Below, one piece after another: positions 36,182 through 44,486 of a DNA stretch of 64,000 nt; the stretch's first letter is position 1, and each line of letters opens with the position of its first letter. The stretch comes from Actinomadura sp. CNU-125 (GTDB lineage Bacteria > Actinomycetota > Actinomycetes > Streptosporangiales > Streptosporangiaceae), in assembly GCF_001942465.1 (NCBI RefSeq), contig NZ_MKJY01000592.1:1-64000 (forward strand), in the 5' to 3' direction. Below the pieces are notes generated by a model. That model did not search any database. It was not told where the DNA came from and saw only the letters and a program-made list of their open reading frames with translations. Made by a program: the position numbers and the translations under genes.

Positions 36182-37299
36182 TCACCGGCTTCCTCGGGGC
36201 GCGTGGATCGGCCCCTCGGTGGTGCCGAGCGGACGACCCGAGCCGCCCCACCGCGTCTGGATCAGCTCCGCGGCGATCGAGACGGCCGTCTCCTCCGGAG
36301 TGCGGGCCCCGATGTCCAGGCCGCTGGGGGAGCGGAGCCGGCTCAGCTCCTCCTCGGTCAGCCCCGCCGCGCGGAGCCGGGCGAGCCGATCCTCGTGCGT
36401 ACGGCGCGAGCCCATCGCGCCGATGTAACCGGCGCGCGTCCGCAGGCCGCCTCCAGCAGCGGGACGTCGAACTTCGGGTCGTGCGTGAGGACGCACAGCG
36501 CGGTCCGCTCGTCCACCTCGACGGTCGGCAGGTACCGGTGCGGCCAGTCGACGACCACCTCATCGGCGTCCGGGAACCGCCGGGGCGTGGCGAACACCGG
36601 CCGGGCGTCGCAGACGGTGACGCGGTAGCCGAGGAACTTGCCCGTCCGGGCGACCGCCGCCGCGAAGTCGATGGCGCCGAACACCAGCATCCGCGGCGGC
36701 GGCAGGAAGGACCGGACGAAGACGGTCACGTCGTCGGGCCGCCGCTCGCCGTCCGGGCCGTAGCGCAGCAGGCCGGTGCGTCCCTGGACGAGCATGCCGC
36801 GCGCGTCGTCGTCCACCGCGGCGTCGAGACCGTCGCCGCGTCCCAGCGATCCGGCCGCCCCGCCCGGCCGGACGACACGAGTCGCGCCGATCCGGCCGGG
36901 ACCCGCCACGAGGGTGGCGACGGCCACGGGCGCACCGCCGACGACATCGGCGAGCACCGCGTCGAAACCGGGGAAGCCCGCCGCGGTGACCGGCTCGACC
37001 AGCACGTCGATGGTCCCCCCGCAGGTCAAGCCGGCGGCGAACGCGTCGTCATCGGCGACCCCGTACCGCTGCAGCGCGGGCGTGCCGGTGCCGAGGACCT
37101 CCCGGCACAGCTCGTACACGGCGCCCTCGACGCATCCGCCGGACACGCTGCCCGCGACCACGCCGTCGTCCGACACGGCCATCGCGGCGCCCGCCGGACG
37201 CGGCGCGCTGCGGAACGTGCCCACCACCGTGGCCAACGCGAAATCCCGACCGGCGGCCCGCCAGGCGCCCAGATCATCGACGATGTCACGCACGCGCAC
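36182..37299 (-). CDS. XdhC/CoxI family molybdenum-enzyme maturation protein (frameshifted)
   Basis: XdhC-type proteins bind the molybdenum cofactor, help sulfurate it and deliver it to xanthine-dehydrogenase-family enzymes. From GTG 37299 the N-terminal XdhC domain shows VVAGSVSGGCVEGAVYELC and the Cys-containing AAGLTCGGTIDVLVEP. The C-terminal Rossmann part begins at MLVFGAIDFAAAV and continues with ADEVVVDWPHRYLP and LCVLTHDPKFDVPLL. The frame breaks near 36440; one added C gives EAALRTRAGYIGAMGSRRTH and 372 residues. It clearly serves the hydroxylase at 20146-23950, although 12 kb away. Operator-like site 5 at its promoter links the two. Confidence 0.88.
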
Positions 37300-37318
37300 C
37301 CCACTCGAACCGGCAATA

Positions 37319-37338
37319 CCTTAGATGCAAGATAATGC
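37319..37338. promoter_or_regulatory. Operator-like site 5 (upstream of XdhC)
   Basis: CCTTAGATGCAAGATAATGC resembles site 1 (CTTAGAGCAAAGATACTTAG) with one inserted and one dropped base. It lies 20-40 bases before the XdhC start. It is the weakest of the five. Confidence 0.45.
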
Positions 37339-37581
37339 ACGGGGGTGAGTCGATGGCACCGGCTGCGGCCGGTCACCGCCGCGACGCGCCCGTCCGCTTC
37401 GCCCCCGGGTGTCCACGGACGGAACGGACGCGTTCTCGGCCGCGTCCGCGCTTCCGCTCGACGGCACCGCCGAACGGCACGCTGCCCGGCCGGGCCCTGT
37501 ACCGGAAGAAGAGGACGGGGCTCGTGGCCACGCTCAACGGTGTGGTGGCCGAGTCGCCCGAATCGCGGGTCGGCCAGAAGC
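37339..37581. other. Intergenic region with no recognised gene
   Basis: Together with the operator and terminator on its sides this makes a 335-base gap between XdhC (starts 37299) and the SnoaL-like gene (ends 37635). Open frames here are Arg/Pro-rich and resemble nothing; I see no RNA gene. Confidence 0.5.
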
Positions 37582-37616
37582 GGAGCCGTCCCTGAACCGC
37601 GGTTCGGGACGGCTCC
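37582..37616. terminator. Hairpin terminator downstream of the SnoaL-like gene
   Basis: GGAGCCGTCCC pairs with GGGACGGCTCC, and inside it GAACCGCGGTTC is itself a perfect palindrome. The long stem begins 19 bases past the stop of the leftward gene at 37635. Confidence 0.75.
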
Positions 37617-37634
37617 GTCGAGATGCGTCGCGCC

Positions 37635-38078
37635 TCAGGTGCGGGCGGCGGCGAGCGCGGGGAGGTTCTGGTTGCCGTCCGCCCAGGTGGCGGTCATGAC
37701 GACGCCGGTGATCCGCCATCCGGCGGTGGTGCGGGCGAGGTCGAAGCGGTAGGTGCCGCCGAGCGTCCACAGCGGGGAGCCGTGCGGGTCGGCCAGGCGG
37801 TGGGTGGCCTGGAACGCGGCGGTGCAGACGGCGCGGTCGCCGTCGATGTCGACGAGGTGGTTGGTGATCAGGTGCTGGGTGGCGTCGAAGCCGCCGAGCG
37901 TCGCCGACCACGCCTCGACGATCCGGCGCGGGGTCAGCACGGCGGGCTCACCGCCGTTCAGGCTGGTGTAGTCGAGCGTGACCTCGTCGGCGAACACGGC
38001 TTCGAGCCGGTCCCACTCGCGCCGGTCGGCGTGCCATGCCATGCGCGTGCACGTCTCGATGATCTCCAAGGCGGACAT
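37635..38078 (-). CDS. SnoaL-like / nuclear transport factor 2 domain protein
   Basis: The 147-residue protein is a single NTF2-like domain: IETCTRMAWHADRREWDRLE, AVFADEVTLDYTSLNGGEP, THRLADPHGSPLWTLGGTYR. This group (SnoaL-4 type) includes aromatic polyketide cyclases, ring-hydroxylating dioxygenase small chains and many dehydratase-like proteins of unknown role. The Asp and His positions needed for dehydratase-like chemistry may be present, but I cannot assign a reaction. The gene is last in a four-gene leftward set (NmrA, lipoprotein, hydrolase, SnoaL) that starts at 40300. Confidence 0.85.
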   Translation of the reverse strand: MSALEIIETCTRMAWHADRREWDRLEAVFADEVTLDYTSLNGGEPAVLTPRRIVEAWSATLGGFDATQHLITNHLVDIDGDRAVCTAAFQATHRLADPHGSPLWTLGGTYRFDLARTTAGWRITGVVMTATWADGNQNLPALAAART

Positions 38079-38113
38079 GGGTTCCTCTCGTCGATTCGGG
38101 ATGTCGGGGGCGG

Positions 38114-38997
38114 TCACAGGGTGGCGGCGAAGTGGGCGGCGGCGGCGTCCGCGGCGAAGGTGACCTGGGGTTCCTGGTCGTAGAAGTCGAACTGGATCCC
38201 GTCCGTCCACACGAAGTCCTTGGGGCCGGCCAGGCCGGCGTGGAAGCGGCGCGCGCCGTCGGGGATGGCGGCGTCCTCGCTGTGCACGAGGAGGGCGGGC
38301 GCGGTGATCCGGGGGGCCAGGGCGATGGAGTCGAAGGTCAGCCACTCTTTCCAGGCCATGACGGCGAACCGGTTGGGCCAGGCGGGGACGCGCCGCGGTC
38401 GGGGTTGAGATAGAAGTCGACCTCCATGGGCAGGGCGGCGCGCGGATCGCTGCCGCTGACCATCGGCACGTACTCGACCTCGCCCGTCTCGCGGTAGCGG
38501 GCGCGCGCCTTCTCCGCGGCGGAGATCTTGTCGGCGACGCCCGCGTCGCCGCCGTAGTTCTCGGCGCAGAGTTCCGCGTCGTGCAGCCAGGGCGCCACCA
38601 GCGCGAGGGACCGGACGCGCGGGTCGTCGGCGGCGGCGGCGCTCATGTACATCGCCGCCGCGCACACCCCCAGCGCGCCGAGCCGCGCGCCGTCCACGGC
38701 CGGATGCCCCGCGAGGAACGTCACGGCGTTGCGGATGTCTTGGATCTTCAGGTCCGGCGATTCGACGTCGCGGGGCTCGCCGCCGGACTCGCCGAAGCCG
38801 GTGAAGTCGAACGAGAGCGCCGCGTAGCCGCGGTCGGCGAGGCGTTCGGCGTACCGGTCGGCCATCAGCTCCTTGACGCTGGTCCAGGTCCCGGCGACCA
38901 CGATGCCGGGCGCCGGGGCGTCACCGTCGGGCACGAACAGATTCCCGGTCAGGGACACGCCTTCGCTGGAGAAGGTCACCTTCTGGGGGGAGGTCAT
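38114..38997 (-). CDS. Alpha/beta hydrolase, dienelactone hydrolase/acetylxylan esterase-like (frameshifted)
   Basis: The protein starts at ATG 38997, overlapping the upstream stop as ATGA. The oxyanion strand reads GIVVAGTWTSVKELMADRYA, followed by ALSFDFTGFGESGGEPRDVE. The elbow position reads ALGVCAAAMYMSAAA, where the nucleophile is Cys in GVCAAA rather than Ser. Cys is also seen in dienelactone hydrolases and in the YcjY/DUF1100-like group. Acid and His are carried after the break (LLVHSEDAAIPDGARRFH). The frame breaks near 38400; one added base gives FYLNPDRGRVPAWPNRFAVM and 294 residues. Substrate unknown; it belongs to the TetR-flanked operon. Confidence 0.82.
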
Positions 38998-39470
38998 GAG
39001 TCGTTTCCTTTCGGCTGGTCGGCGTAGGTGAGTTCGGCCTTGGTGATGACCGAGCCGGAGACGGTGAAGGCGTAGTGGGCCGCGAAGCCGCCGGTGCCGC
39101 CGGGTGCGAAATTCACCAGCAGCCGTTGATGGCCGGGCCGGTTCTCGACGACCTCGGTCACGGTGAGGGTCCCGCCGATGACCTCGGCGTCCGCCCAGCC
39201 GCGGATGGCGTCGCGTCCGGCGAACCGGCGGCCGACGTCGATCAGGACGGCGTCCTCGGCGAACGCCCCGGCGAGCGCGTCCGGATCCTCGGCGGCGACG
39301 GCGTCGACGTAGGCGCGCACCGGCGGCAGCAGCTCCGGCGCCGCTTCCCGGGACGGGACGGCCGCCGCGGGTTCGGCGGCGTCGGAGCACCCCGGCAGCG
39401 GGGCGAGGACGAGCGCGGCGGCGGACGCGGCGAGCAGGCGCCGCAGCCGCGGGTTCGGTGCCGCGGTCAC
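38994..39470 (-). CDS. Lipoprotein with SnoaL-like domain
   Basis: GTG 39470 overlaps the stop of the NmrA gene (GTGA). The 158-residue product has a lipoprotein signal (LAASAAALVLAPLPGCSD, lipid-bearing Cys near residue 28) followed by a SnoaL-like/NTF2 domain: VRAYVDAVAAEDPDALAGAF, DVGRRFAGRDAIRGWADAE. It should sit on the outer face of the membrane. Its stop overlaps the hydrolase start (ATGA). The domain may bind a small hydrophobic compound; the catalytic role is unknown. Confidence 0.8.
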   Translation of the reverse strand: MTAAPNPRLRRLLAASAAALVLAPLPGCSDAAEPAAAVPSREAAPELLPPVRAYVDAVAAEDPDALAGAFAEDAVLIDVGRRFAGRDAIRGWADAEVIGGTLTVTEVVENRPGHQRLLVNFAPGGTGGFAAHYAFTVSGSVITKAELTYADQPKGNDS

Positions 39471-40300
39471 CGGCGGAAGCCGTCGGCGTGCTCGTCCGCC
39501 CACTCCGCGAAGGTGCGCGGCGCGCGTCCGGTGACCTCCAGGACGGTCGGGCGGACGATCGACTCGTCGAGCGCCCCGTCGACGTAGAAGTCGAAGAACG
39601 CGTCGACGTACTCGGCCGGCATGGCGGCGGACATCTCGGCGCGCGCCTCCGCGTTCGATAGACCGACGGCGCGCAGGTCCCGGTCGAGCACCCCGGCGAG
39701 GACGGCGACCTGGTCGGCGGGCAGCAGCGCCTCCGGCCCGGTCGGCCGGAGGATCTCGCCCCGGTACCCGTCGCCGAGCAGCGCCCGCGCCGCGACCGCG
39801 CCGAGGTCGAACGGATCCACGTACGCCACGGGCACGTCCGGGAAGGTGACCCGGATCCGGTTCCCCTCCTGGATCTGCGGCAGCCACCGCAGCGCGTTGG
39901 ACATGAAGCCGCTCGGCCGCAGGAACGTCCACGGCACCCCCGACTCCCGGACGGCCGCCTCGGACAGCGCCATGTAGCGCGTGACCGCGTTGGTCATGTC
40001 GCCGCTTCCGGCCGAACCGCCCGACAGCAGGACGACGTGTTCCACGCCCGCCCGGCGGACCTCGGCGAGCAATCCGGGCATGTCGGCGTAACCGGGCAGC
40101 AGGAACGCGGCACGCGAACCTTTCAACGCGTCCGTCAGCGTGTCCGGCCGGTCGAGGTCCCCGGACACCGCCTCGACGCCCTCCGGCAGCCGGGCCTTCG
40201 CCGGGTCGCGTACCAGTGCCCGGACCGGCGCGCCCGCGGCGGCCAGTGCGCGCACGACCTCCGACCCCACGTTCCCGGTGGCCCCCGCAACAAAGATCAT
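39467..40300 (-). CDS. NmrA-like NAD(P)-binding protein
   Basis: The 277-residue protein is an atypical SDR of the NmrA/NAD(P)H-binding group. It has MIFVAGATGNVGSEVVRALA (GxxGxxG), ALKGSRAAFLLPGYADM, VVLLSGGSAGSG and SGVPWTFLRPSGFMSNALRW. Members act as quinone/NAD(P)H redox sensors or ene-type reductases and lack the YxxxK pair. It is first of a tightly overlapping four-gene set and is transcribed divergently from a TetR gene. The palindrome at 40391-40402 between them suggests TetR control. Confidence 0.88.
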   Translation of the reverse strand: MIFVAGATGNVGSEVVRALAAAGAPVRALVRDPAKARLPEGVEAVSGDLDRPDTLTDALKGSRAAFLLPGYADMPGLLAEVRRAGVEHVVLLSGGSAGSGDMTNAVTRYMALSEAAVRESGVPWTFLRPSGFMSNALRWLPQIQEGNRIRVTFPDVPVAYVDPFDLGAVAARALLGDGYRGEILRPTGPEALLPADQVAVLAGVLDRDLRAVGLSNAEARAEMSAAMPAEYVDAFFDFYVDGALDESIVRPTVLEVTGRAPRTFAEWADEHADGFRR

Positions 40301-40390
40301 CGTGTGTTCCCTTCGTCGTATCCGGCGACGTTCGATACGAAAGCGCAGCGTGAGCCCGCTTTCGGCGAGCGAACTGCACTATACGGATCA

Positions 40391-40402
40391 GTACATGTGT
40401 AC
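40391..40402. promoter_or_regulatory. Palindrome GTACA-TG-TGTAC, probable TetR operator
   Basis: Five-base perfect arms with a two-base centre, in the divergent region between the NmrA start (40300) and the TetR start (40440). The flanking bases are AT-richer than average. Confidence 0.6.
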
Positions 40403-40439
40403 GCAACGGTTCAGTTCAGTTGGCCGTTATGCTGAGACC

Positions 40440-41069
40440 GTGAGCGAAGGACGGCGGGTTCCCACGGGAGAGCGGGCGGAGCGGAAACGGGCGGCGATCA
40501 TCGAAGCCGCGCAGGAGGTTTTCCTCCGGGACGGCTACGAGGCGGGCATGGACGCCATCGCCGTGCGGGCCGGCGTCTCCAAGGTGACCGTCTACAACCA
40601 CTTCGCCGGGAAGGAAGAGCTGTTCACGGCCGTGATCGGCGACGCCCTCAAGTGCGCCCTCGGCGAGTCGCTGGCCTACGCCGAGGAGTGCCTGCGGTGC
40701 GACGGCGACGTCCGCGACATGTTCGTCGCCACGGCCCGCGCCTGGTTCCAGAACATGACCAGGCCTGAGGTCCTCAGGCTCCGCGCGCTCGTCACCTACG
40801 AACAGCGCCGCTTCCCCGAGCTCGGCCGCGCCTGGCAGGAGAACGGGCCCGGCCACTTCCACCCGATCTTCGCCGCGGCGCTGCGGCGCCAGATCGACCA
40901 GGGCGTCCTCGCCGTCCCGGACATCGACCTGGCGATCACCCAGTTCTACTCGCTGGCCCTCTATCCCCACCTCGTCCACGCCACCTACGGCGCCCCCATC
41001 GACGAGGAGACCGCCGACCGCCTCATCACCGGCGGCGTGGCGATGTTCCTCGACCACTACCGCGCCTAG
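40440..41069 (+). CDS. TetR/AcrR family transcriptional regulator
   Basis: The protein has 209 residues from GTG 40440. The DNA-binding domain is canonical: RAAIIEAAQEVFLRDGYEAG, DAIAVRAGVSKVTVYNHFAG, KEELFTAVIGDAL. The C-terminal ligand domain resembles the AefR-like TetR_C_7 group (RLRALVTYEQRRFPELGRAW, VPDIDLAITQFYSLALYPHL). It is divergent from the NmrA operon and most likely represses it in the absence of a ligand. Confidence 0.93.
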   Translation: MSEGRRVPTGERAERKRAAIIEAAQEVFLRDGYEAGMDAIAVRAGVSKVTVYNHFAGKEELFTAVIGDALKCALGESLAYAEECLRCDGDVRDMFVATARAWFQNMTRPEVLRLRALVTYEQRRFPELGRAWQENGPGHFHPIFAAALRRQIDQGVLAVPDIDLAITQFYSLALYPHLVHATYGAPIDEETADRLITGGVAMFLDHYRA

Positions 41070-41221
41070 GGCGCGCCGCCGAGGGCCGTCGTGCGTCTGC
41101 CGTCGGTCATGCGATCCCCCCTCACGCCTCACCGGGCGAACCGGCCGGATGGCTGAACGGGAGGAAGCTTGTCTTTTGCAAGCACCCTTTGTCAAGTGAA
41201 GTTCGATGTAGGGTGTGCAGC

Positions 41222-41869
41222 ATGGCGGCTCGTGAGTACGGACAGTTCTGCGGCCTGGCCCGCGCGTTGGAGATGATCGGCGAACGCTGGACGCTGCTGA
41301 TCGTCCGCAACCTGCTGTCGGGGCCCCAGCGCTACACCGACCTGCGCAAGGGGCTGCCGGCCATCCCGACCAACATCCTCTCGACCCGCCTCAAGCAACT
41401 GGAGGAGGCGGGCCTGGTCGTCCGCCGCGCGCTCCCGCACCCCGAGCGCGCGGTCGTCTACGAGCTCACCGACTACGGACGCGACCTGGAACCGGCGCTG
41501 ATCGCCCTCGGCCGCTGGGGCTCCCGCACGATGACCGAACCCCGCCCCGGCGAGACCGTCACCGCCGAATCGGTCGCCATGGCCTTCCGCACCACCTACC
41601 GCCCGGAGGCGGCCGGGGACGCCACCGTCGGCTACGAGGTGCGCATGGGCGAGTTCACCCTCCGCATCCAGATCACCGCCGGAGCCCTCACGGTCGGCAT
41701 CGGCCCCCACCCGTCCCCGGACCTCGTCATCGAAAGGCGGAGCGACCAGGGCATCCACGCGATGATGACCGGCGCCAAGACCCCCGAGCAGGCACTCGCC
41801 GACGGCAGCGTGCGGGTGGAGGGCGAGCCCGAGTCGCTCCACCGGTTCGTCGAGGCGTTCCGCTTCTGA
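41222..41869 (+). CDS. HxlR family regulator with C-terminal sterol-carrier-like domain
   Basis: The start is ATG 41222 (an ORF extension from 41189 lacks support). The first 105 residues are the HxlR winged helix: FCGLARALEMIGERWTLLIV, RNLLSGPQRYTDLRKGLPAI, PTNILSTRLKQLEEAGLVV. The remaining 110 (VGYEVRMGEFTLRIQ, PDLVIERRSDQGIHAMMTGA, ALADGSVRVEGEPESLHRF) look like an SCP2-type sterol-carrier domain, common in actinomycete HxlR proteins. Upstream, GCTTG-N7-CAAGC at about 41168-41184 is an inverted repeat that may be its operator. No co-transcribed target is apparent. Confidence 0.85.
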   Translation: MAAREYGQFCGLARALEMIGERWTLLIVRNLLSGPQRYTDLRKGLPAIPTNILSTRLKQLEEAGLVVRRALPHPERAVVYELTDYGRDLEPALIALGRWGSRTMTEPRPGETVTAESVAMAFRTTYRPEAAGDATVGYEVRMGEFTLRIQITAGALTVGIGPHPSPDLVIERRSDQGIHAMMTGAKTPEQALADGSVRVEGEPESLHRFVEAFRF

Positions 41870-41969
41870 CGGCCCGCGCCACCAAGGCCGATCCGTACCC
41901 GGCCAAAGCCCCCTCGGCCTCACCGTTCGTCTATACGATGCGCGGGATCCCCTTCTTGGGAGGGCCCGT

Positions 41970-43883
41970 ATGGACATCACGTCTCCGGTGGCGGCCGTTC
42001 GCTGGGCCCGCGTGGTCGCGGTCGGGGTGAGCTGCGGGTTCGCGTTCGGCGGATACGTCGGGATCGTCAACGCGGAGCCGGGAGGCAAACCGGCGGCGTT
42101 CGTCCTGCTGACCGTGCTGCTGCTCCTCCACCTGCGGAACTGCATCCGCTGGTCGGAGGACGCGCGGGTGCGGGGCTGGCCGTGGACGCTCGGCGTCCAG
42201 GCGGTCCTCACGGCCGCGGGCATGGTCTGGTACGCGGACACCTGGTACGGGAACTCCGGGTTCCTGGCGGCGGCCTTCCTCCTGCTCTTCCGACGGCGGT
42301 GGGCGGCGTGGGGCGGGTTCGCGGCGGTGATCGCGGCCCAGTTCGCCGCCGCGCTGCCGGTCCGGCCGACGGTCGCGGAGGCGGCCTATCTGGCGGTCGG
42401 GCACGCGGCGTTCGTCGGGATCGCGCTGTACGGGGTCGCCCGGCTGGCCGACCTCGTCAGCGACATGCGGCGGACCCGGGACGGGCTCGCGGCGGCCGGG
42501 GTGGCCCGCGAGCGGCTGGTGTTCGCGCAGCAGCTCAACGAACGGGTGGGCGTGAGCCTGGAGCGGGTCGTCCGGGACGGCGGGACCGGGGACCCGGCGA
42601 CGATCAGGCGGCGGCTGGACGTGGCGCGGGCGGCGCTGAACGAGACGCGGTCGGTGGCGCACGGATACGGGCGCGAGCGCCTCGCGGGCGCGACGGTCGC
42701 CGACGACCTGACGTCCACGGTGGTGGCCGTGCTCGGTGCCGCCACGATCTGCCTCATGATCGTGCCCGTGGAGGCGCGGCGTCTCCTGCAAGCCGAGCTG
42801 AGCGCGCCGGAGACGATGCTGTTCGTCGCGTCGCTCGTGACGTTCGTCCTGCTGTACCTCCGTGCCTGCACCCCCACGGGCCGTCCGTTGTGGACGCTGG
42901 TCATCTTCGTGCCCGCGCTGGCCCCGTTGCTCGTCTTCGACCTGGCGATGTGGCACGTGGTCCTCTTCCTGCCCGGCGTCGTGCTGGTCGTGCTGCGCGG
43001 GTGGGCGCGGTGGGTCGCGGCGGTCCCGTTGATCTGCGTGGATCCGCTGCTCGTCATTTGGGACGCGCAGCTCGGTGACCCGACCGTGCTCGGGATGACC
43101 TACGAGATCGTGTGGTCCGGCGAGCGGGCCCTGGTCGTGTACGGGCTGGTCCGCATGGGCGAGCTGGCCCTGCAGGTCAGGGAGGCGCGGGCGGAGCTGG
43201 CCCGGGCGGCCGTGGCGCGCGAGCGGCTGCGGTTCGCGACCGACCTGCACGATCTGCTCGGCCTCGGCCTGTCGGTGGTGGTGCTCAAGAGCGAGCTGGC
43301 GCTGCGGCTGCTGGACCGCGACCCCGATCGGGCCCGCGTCGAACTGTCCGAAGGGCTGGCCGCCGCCCGCCGCGCCCTGGCGGACATGGACGCCGTCGTG
43401 GCCGGGCGCGGCGAGATCTCGCTGGCGGCGGAGGCCGAGTCCACCCGCGCGGCGCTCTCGGCCGCCGGGATCGAGGCGTCCTGGACGGTTCCGCCGGTGC
43501 GGCTGCCCGCGGAGACCGACACGCTCCTCGCGACCGTCCTTCGCGAAGGGGCCACCAACGTGCTGCGGCACAGCGAGGCCGAACGATGCGAGCTGGCCGT
43601 CGAGGCGGCGGCGCGGAGCGTCCGGCTGGACCTCGTCAACGACGGCGCGTCGGGGCGGGGCGGCGCCCCGGGCGTGGGGTTGAAGAACCTGGAGCGGAGG
43701 GTGCGGGACCAGGGCGGGACGCTGACCGCCGGGAAGGAGGGGGACCGCTTCCGGCTGGCGGTGTCGGTGCCGCTACAGCCAGCCCTGGTCGGTCGCGATG
43801 CGGATGGCGTCGATGCGGTTCCTGGCGTCCAGCTTCATGACGGCCGACGACAGGTAGTTGCGGACGGTGCCCCGGCTCAGTGA
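41970..43883 (+). CDS. DesK/NarL-type sensor histidine kinase with internally duplicated sensor half
   Basis: ATG 41970 follows TTGGGAGGG. The 637-residue protein contains two similar halves. The first has several membrane helices, then ARERLVFAQQLNERVGVSLE, which aligns with the phosphoacceptor helix but has Asn (near 190) where His should be. The second has more helices and then a working HisKA_3 motif ARERLRFATDLHDLLGLGLS with His near 427, followed by an ATPase domain (LREGATNVLRHS, GVGLKNLERRV). The last 42 residues beyond LAVSVPLQ overlap the response regulator and look like read-through, so a missed stop from a base error is possible. It pairs with the regulator at 43773. Confidence 0.85.
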   Translation: MDITSPVAAVRWARVVAVGVSCGFAFGGYVGIVNAEPGGKPAAFVLLTVLLLLHLRNCIRWSEDARVRGWPWTLGVQAVLTAAGMVWYADTWYGNSGFLAAAFLLLFRRRWAAWGGFAAVIAAQFAAALPVRPTVAEAAYLAVGHAAFVGIALYGVARLADLVSDMRRTRDGLAAAGVARERLVFAQQLNERVGVSLERVVRDGGTGDPATIRRRLDVARAALNETRSVAHGYGRERLAGATVADDLTSTVVAVLGAATICLMIVPVEARRLLQAELSAPETMLFVASLVTFVLLYLRACTPTGRPLWTLVIFVPALAPLLVFDLAMWHVVLFLPGVVLVVLRGWARWVAAVPLICVDPLLVIWDAQLGDPTVLGMTYEIVWSGERALVVYGLVRMGELALQVREARAELARAAVARERLRFATDLHDLLGLGLSVVVLKSELALRLLDRDPDRARVELSEGLAAARRALADMDAVVAGRGEISLAAEAESTRAALSAAGIEASWTVPPVRLPAETDTLLATVLREGATNVLRHSEAERCELAVEAAARSVRLDLVNDGASGRGGAPGVGLKNLERRVRDQGGTLTAGKEGDRFRLAVSVPLQPALVGRDADGVDAVPGVQLHDGRRQVVADGAPAQ

Positions 43884-44378
43884 GAGGGACCGGGCGATGT
43901 CGTCGGCCTCCGCGCCGGTCGCCGACAGCCGGAGCACGTCGGTCTCGCGCGCGGTGAGCGGATTCTCCGCCCGTTCGAGCTCGGCGAGGGCCAGCTGCGG
44001 GTCGACCACCCGTTCCCCCGCGACGGCCCTGCGGATCGCGTCGATGAGGTCGTCGGCCGGCGCGTGCTTGAGCAGGAACCCGGAGATCCCCGCGGCGAGC
44101 CCGCGGCGCAGATGTCCGGGTTTGCCCAGCCCGGTCAGGACGACCGTCCGGCAGTCCGGGAGTCTCGTGCGGAGTTCGGCGGCGGCGTCCAGGCCGTCCA
44201 TGCCGGGCAGGTCGATGTCGAGCACCGCCACGTCCGGGCGGGCCCGCTCGGCCACGGCGACGATCCGGTCGCCGCGCTCGACCGTGGCCACCACCTCGAT
44301 GTCGTCCTCCAGCCCGAGGACGGTGGTCAGCGTCTCCCGCAGGATGCGGACGTCCTCGGCGACCATCACACGGATCAT
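43773..44378 (-). CDS. NarL/FixJ family response regulator
   Basis: The 201-residue protein has a receiver domain with acidic pocket AEDVRIL, phosphoacceptor Asp in VAVLDIDLPGMDGL (near residue 53), Thr in VVLTGLGK and Lys in GFLLKHAPADDL. The C-terminal LuxR-type HTH follows: LTARETDVLRLSATGAEADD, IARSLSLSRGTVRNYLSSAV. It is convergent with the kinase at 41970 and overlaps its 3' end by 111 bases, an unusual arrangement for a cognate pair. ATG 44378 is close to the divergent DHFR-like gene. Confidence 0.92.
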   Translation of the reverse strand: MIRVMVAEDVRILRETLTTVLGLEDDIEVVATVERGDRIVAVAERARPDVAVLDIDLPGMDGLDAAAELRTRLPDCRTVVLTGLGKPGHLRRGLAAGISGFLLKHAPADDLIDAIRRAVAGERVVDPQLALAELERAENPLTARETDVLRLSATGAEADDIARSLSLSRGTVRNYLSSAVMKLDARNRIDAIRIATDQGWL

Positions 44379-44486
44379 GTGAATCCTTCACATGGAACTG
44401 CTGAACCCGGCCACTACCGGCGGATTCTTCGGATTGCGAGTCTAATGACGCCAACCCCGGCGACACCGGCCGAACCGGAGGAAATC

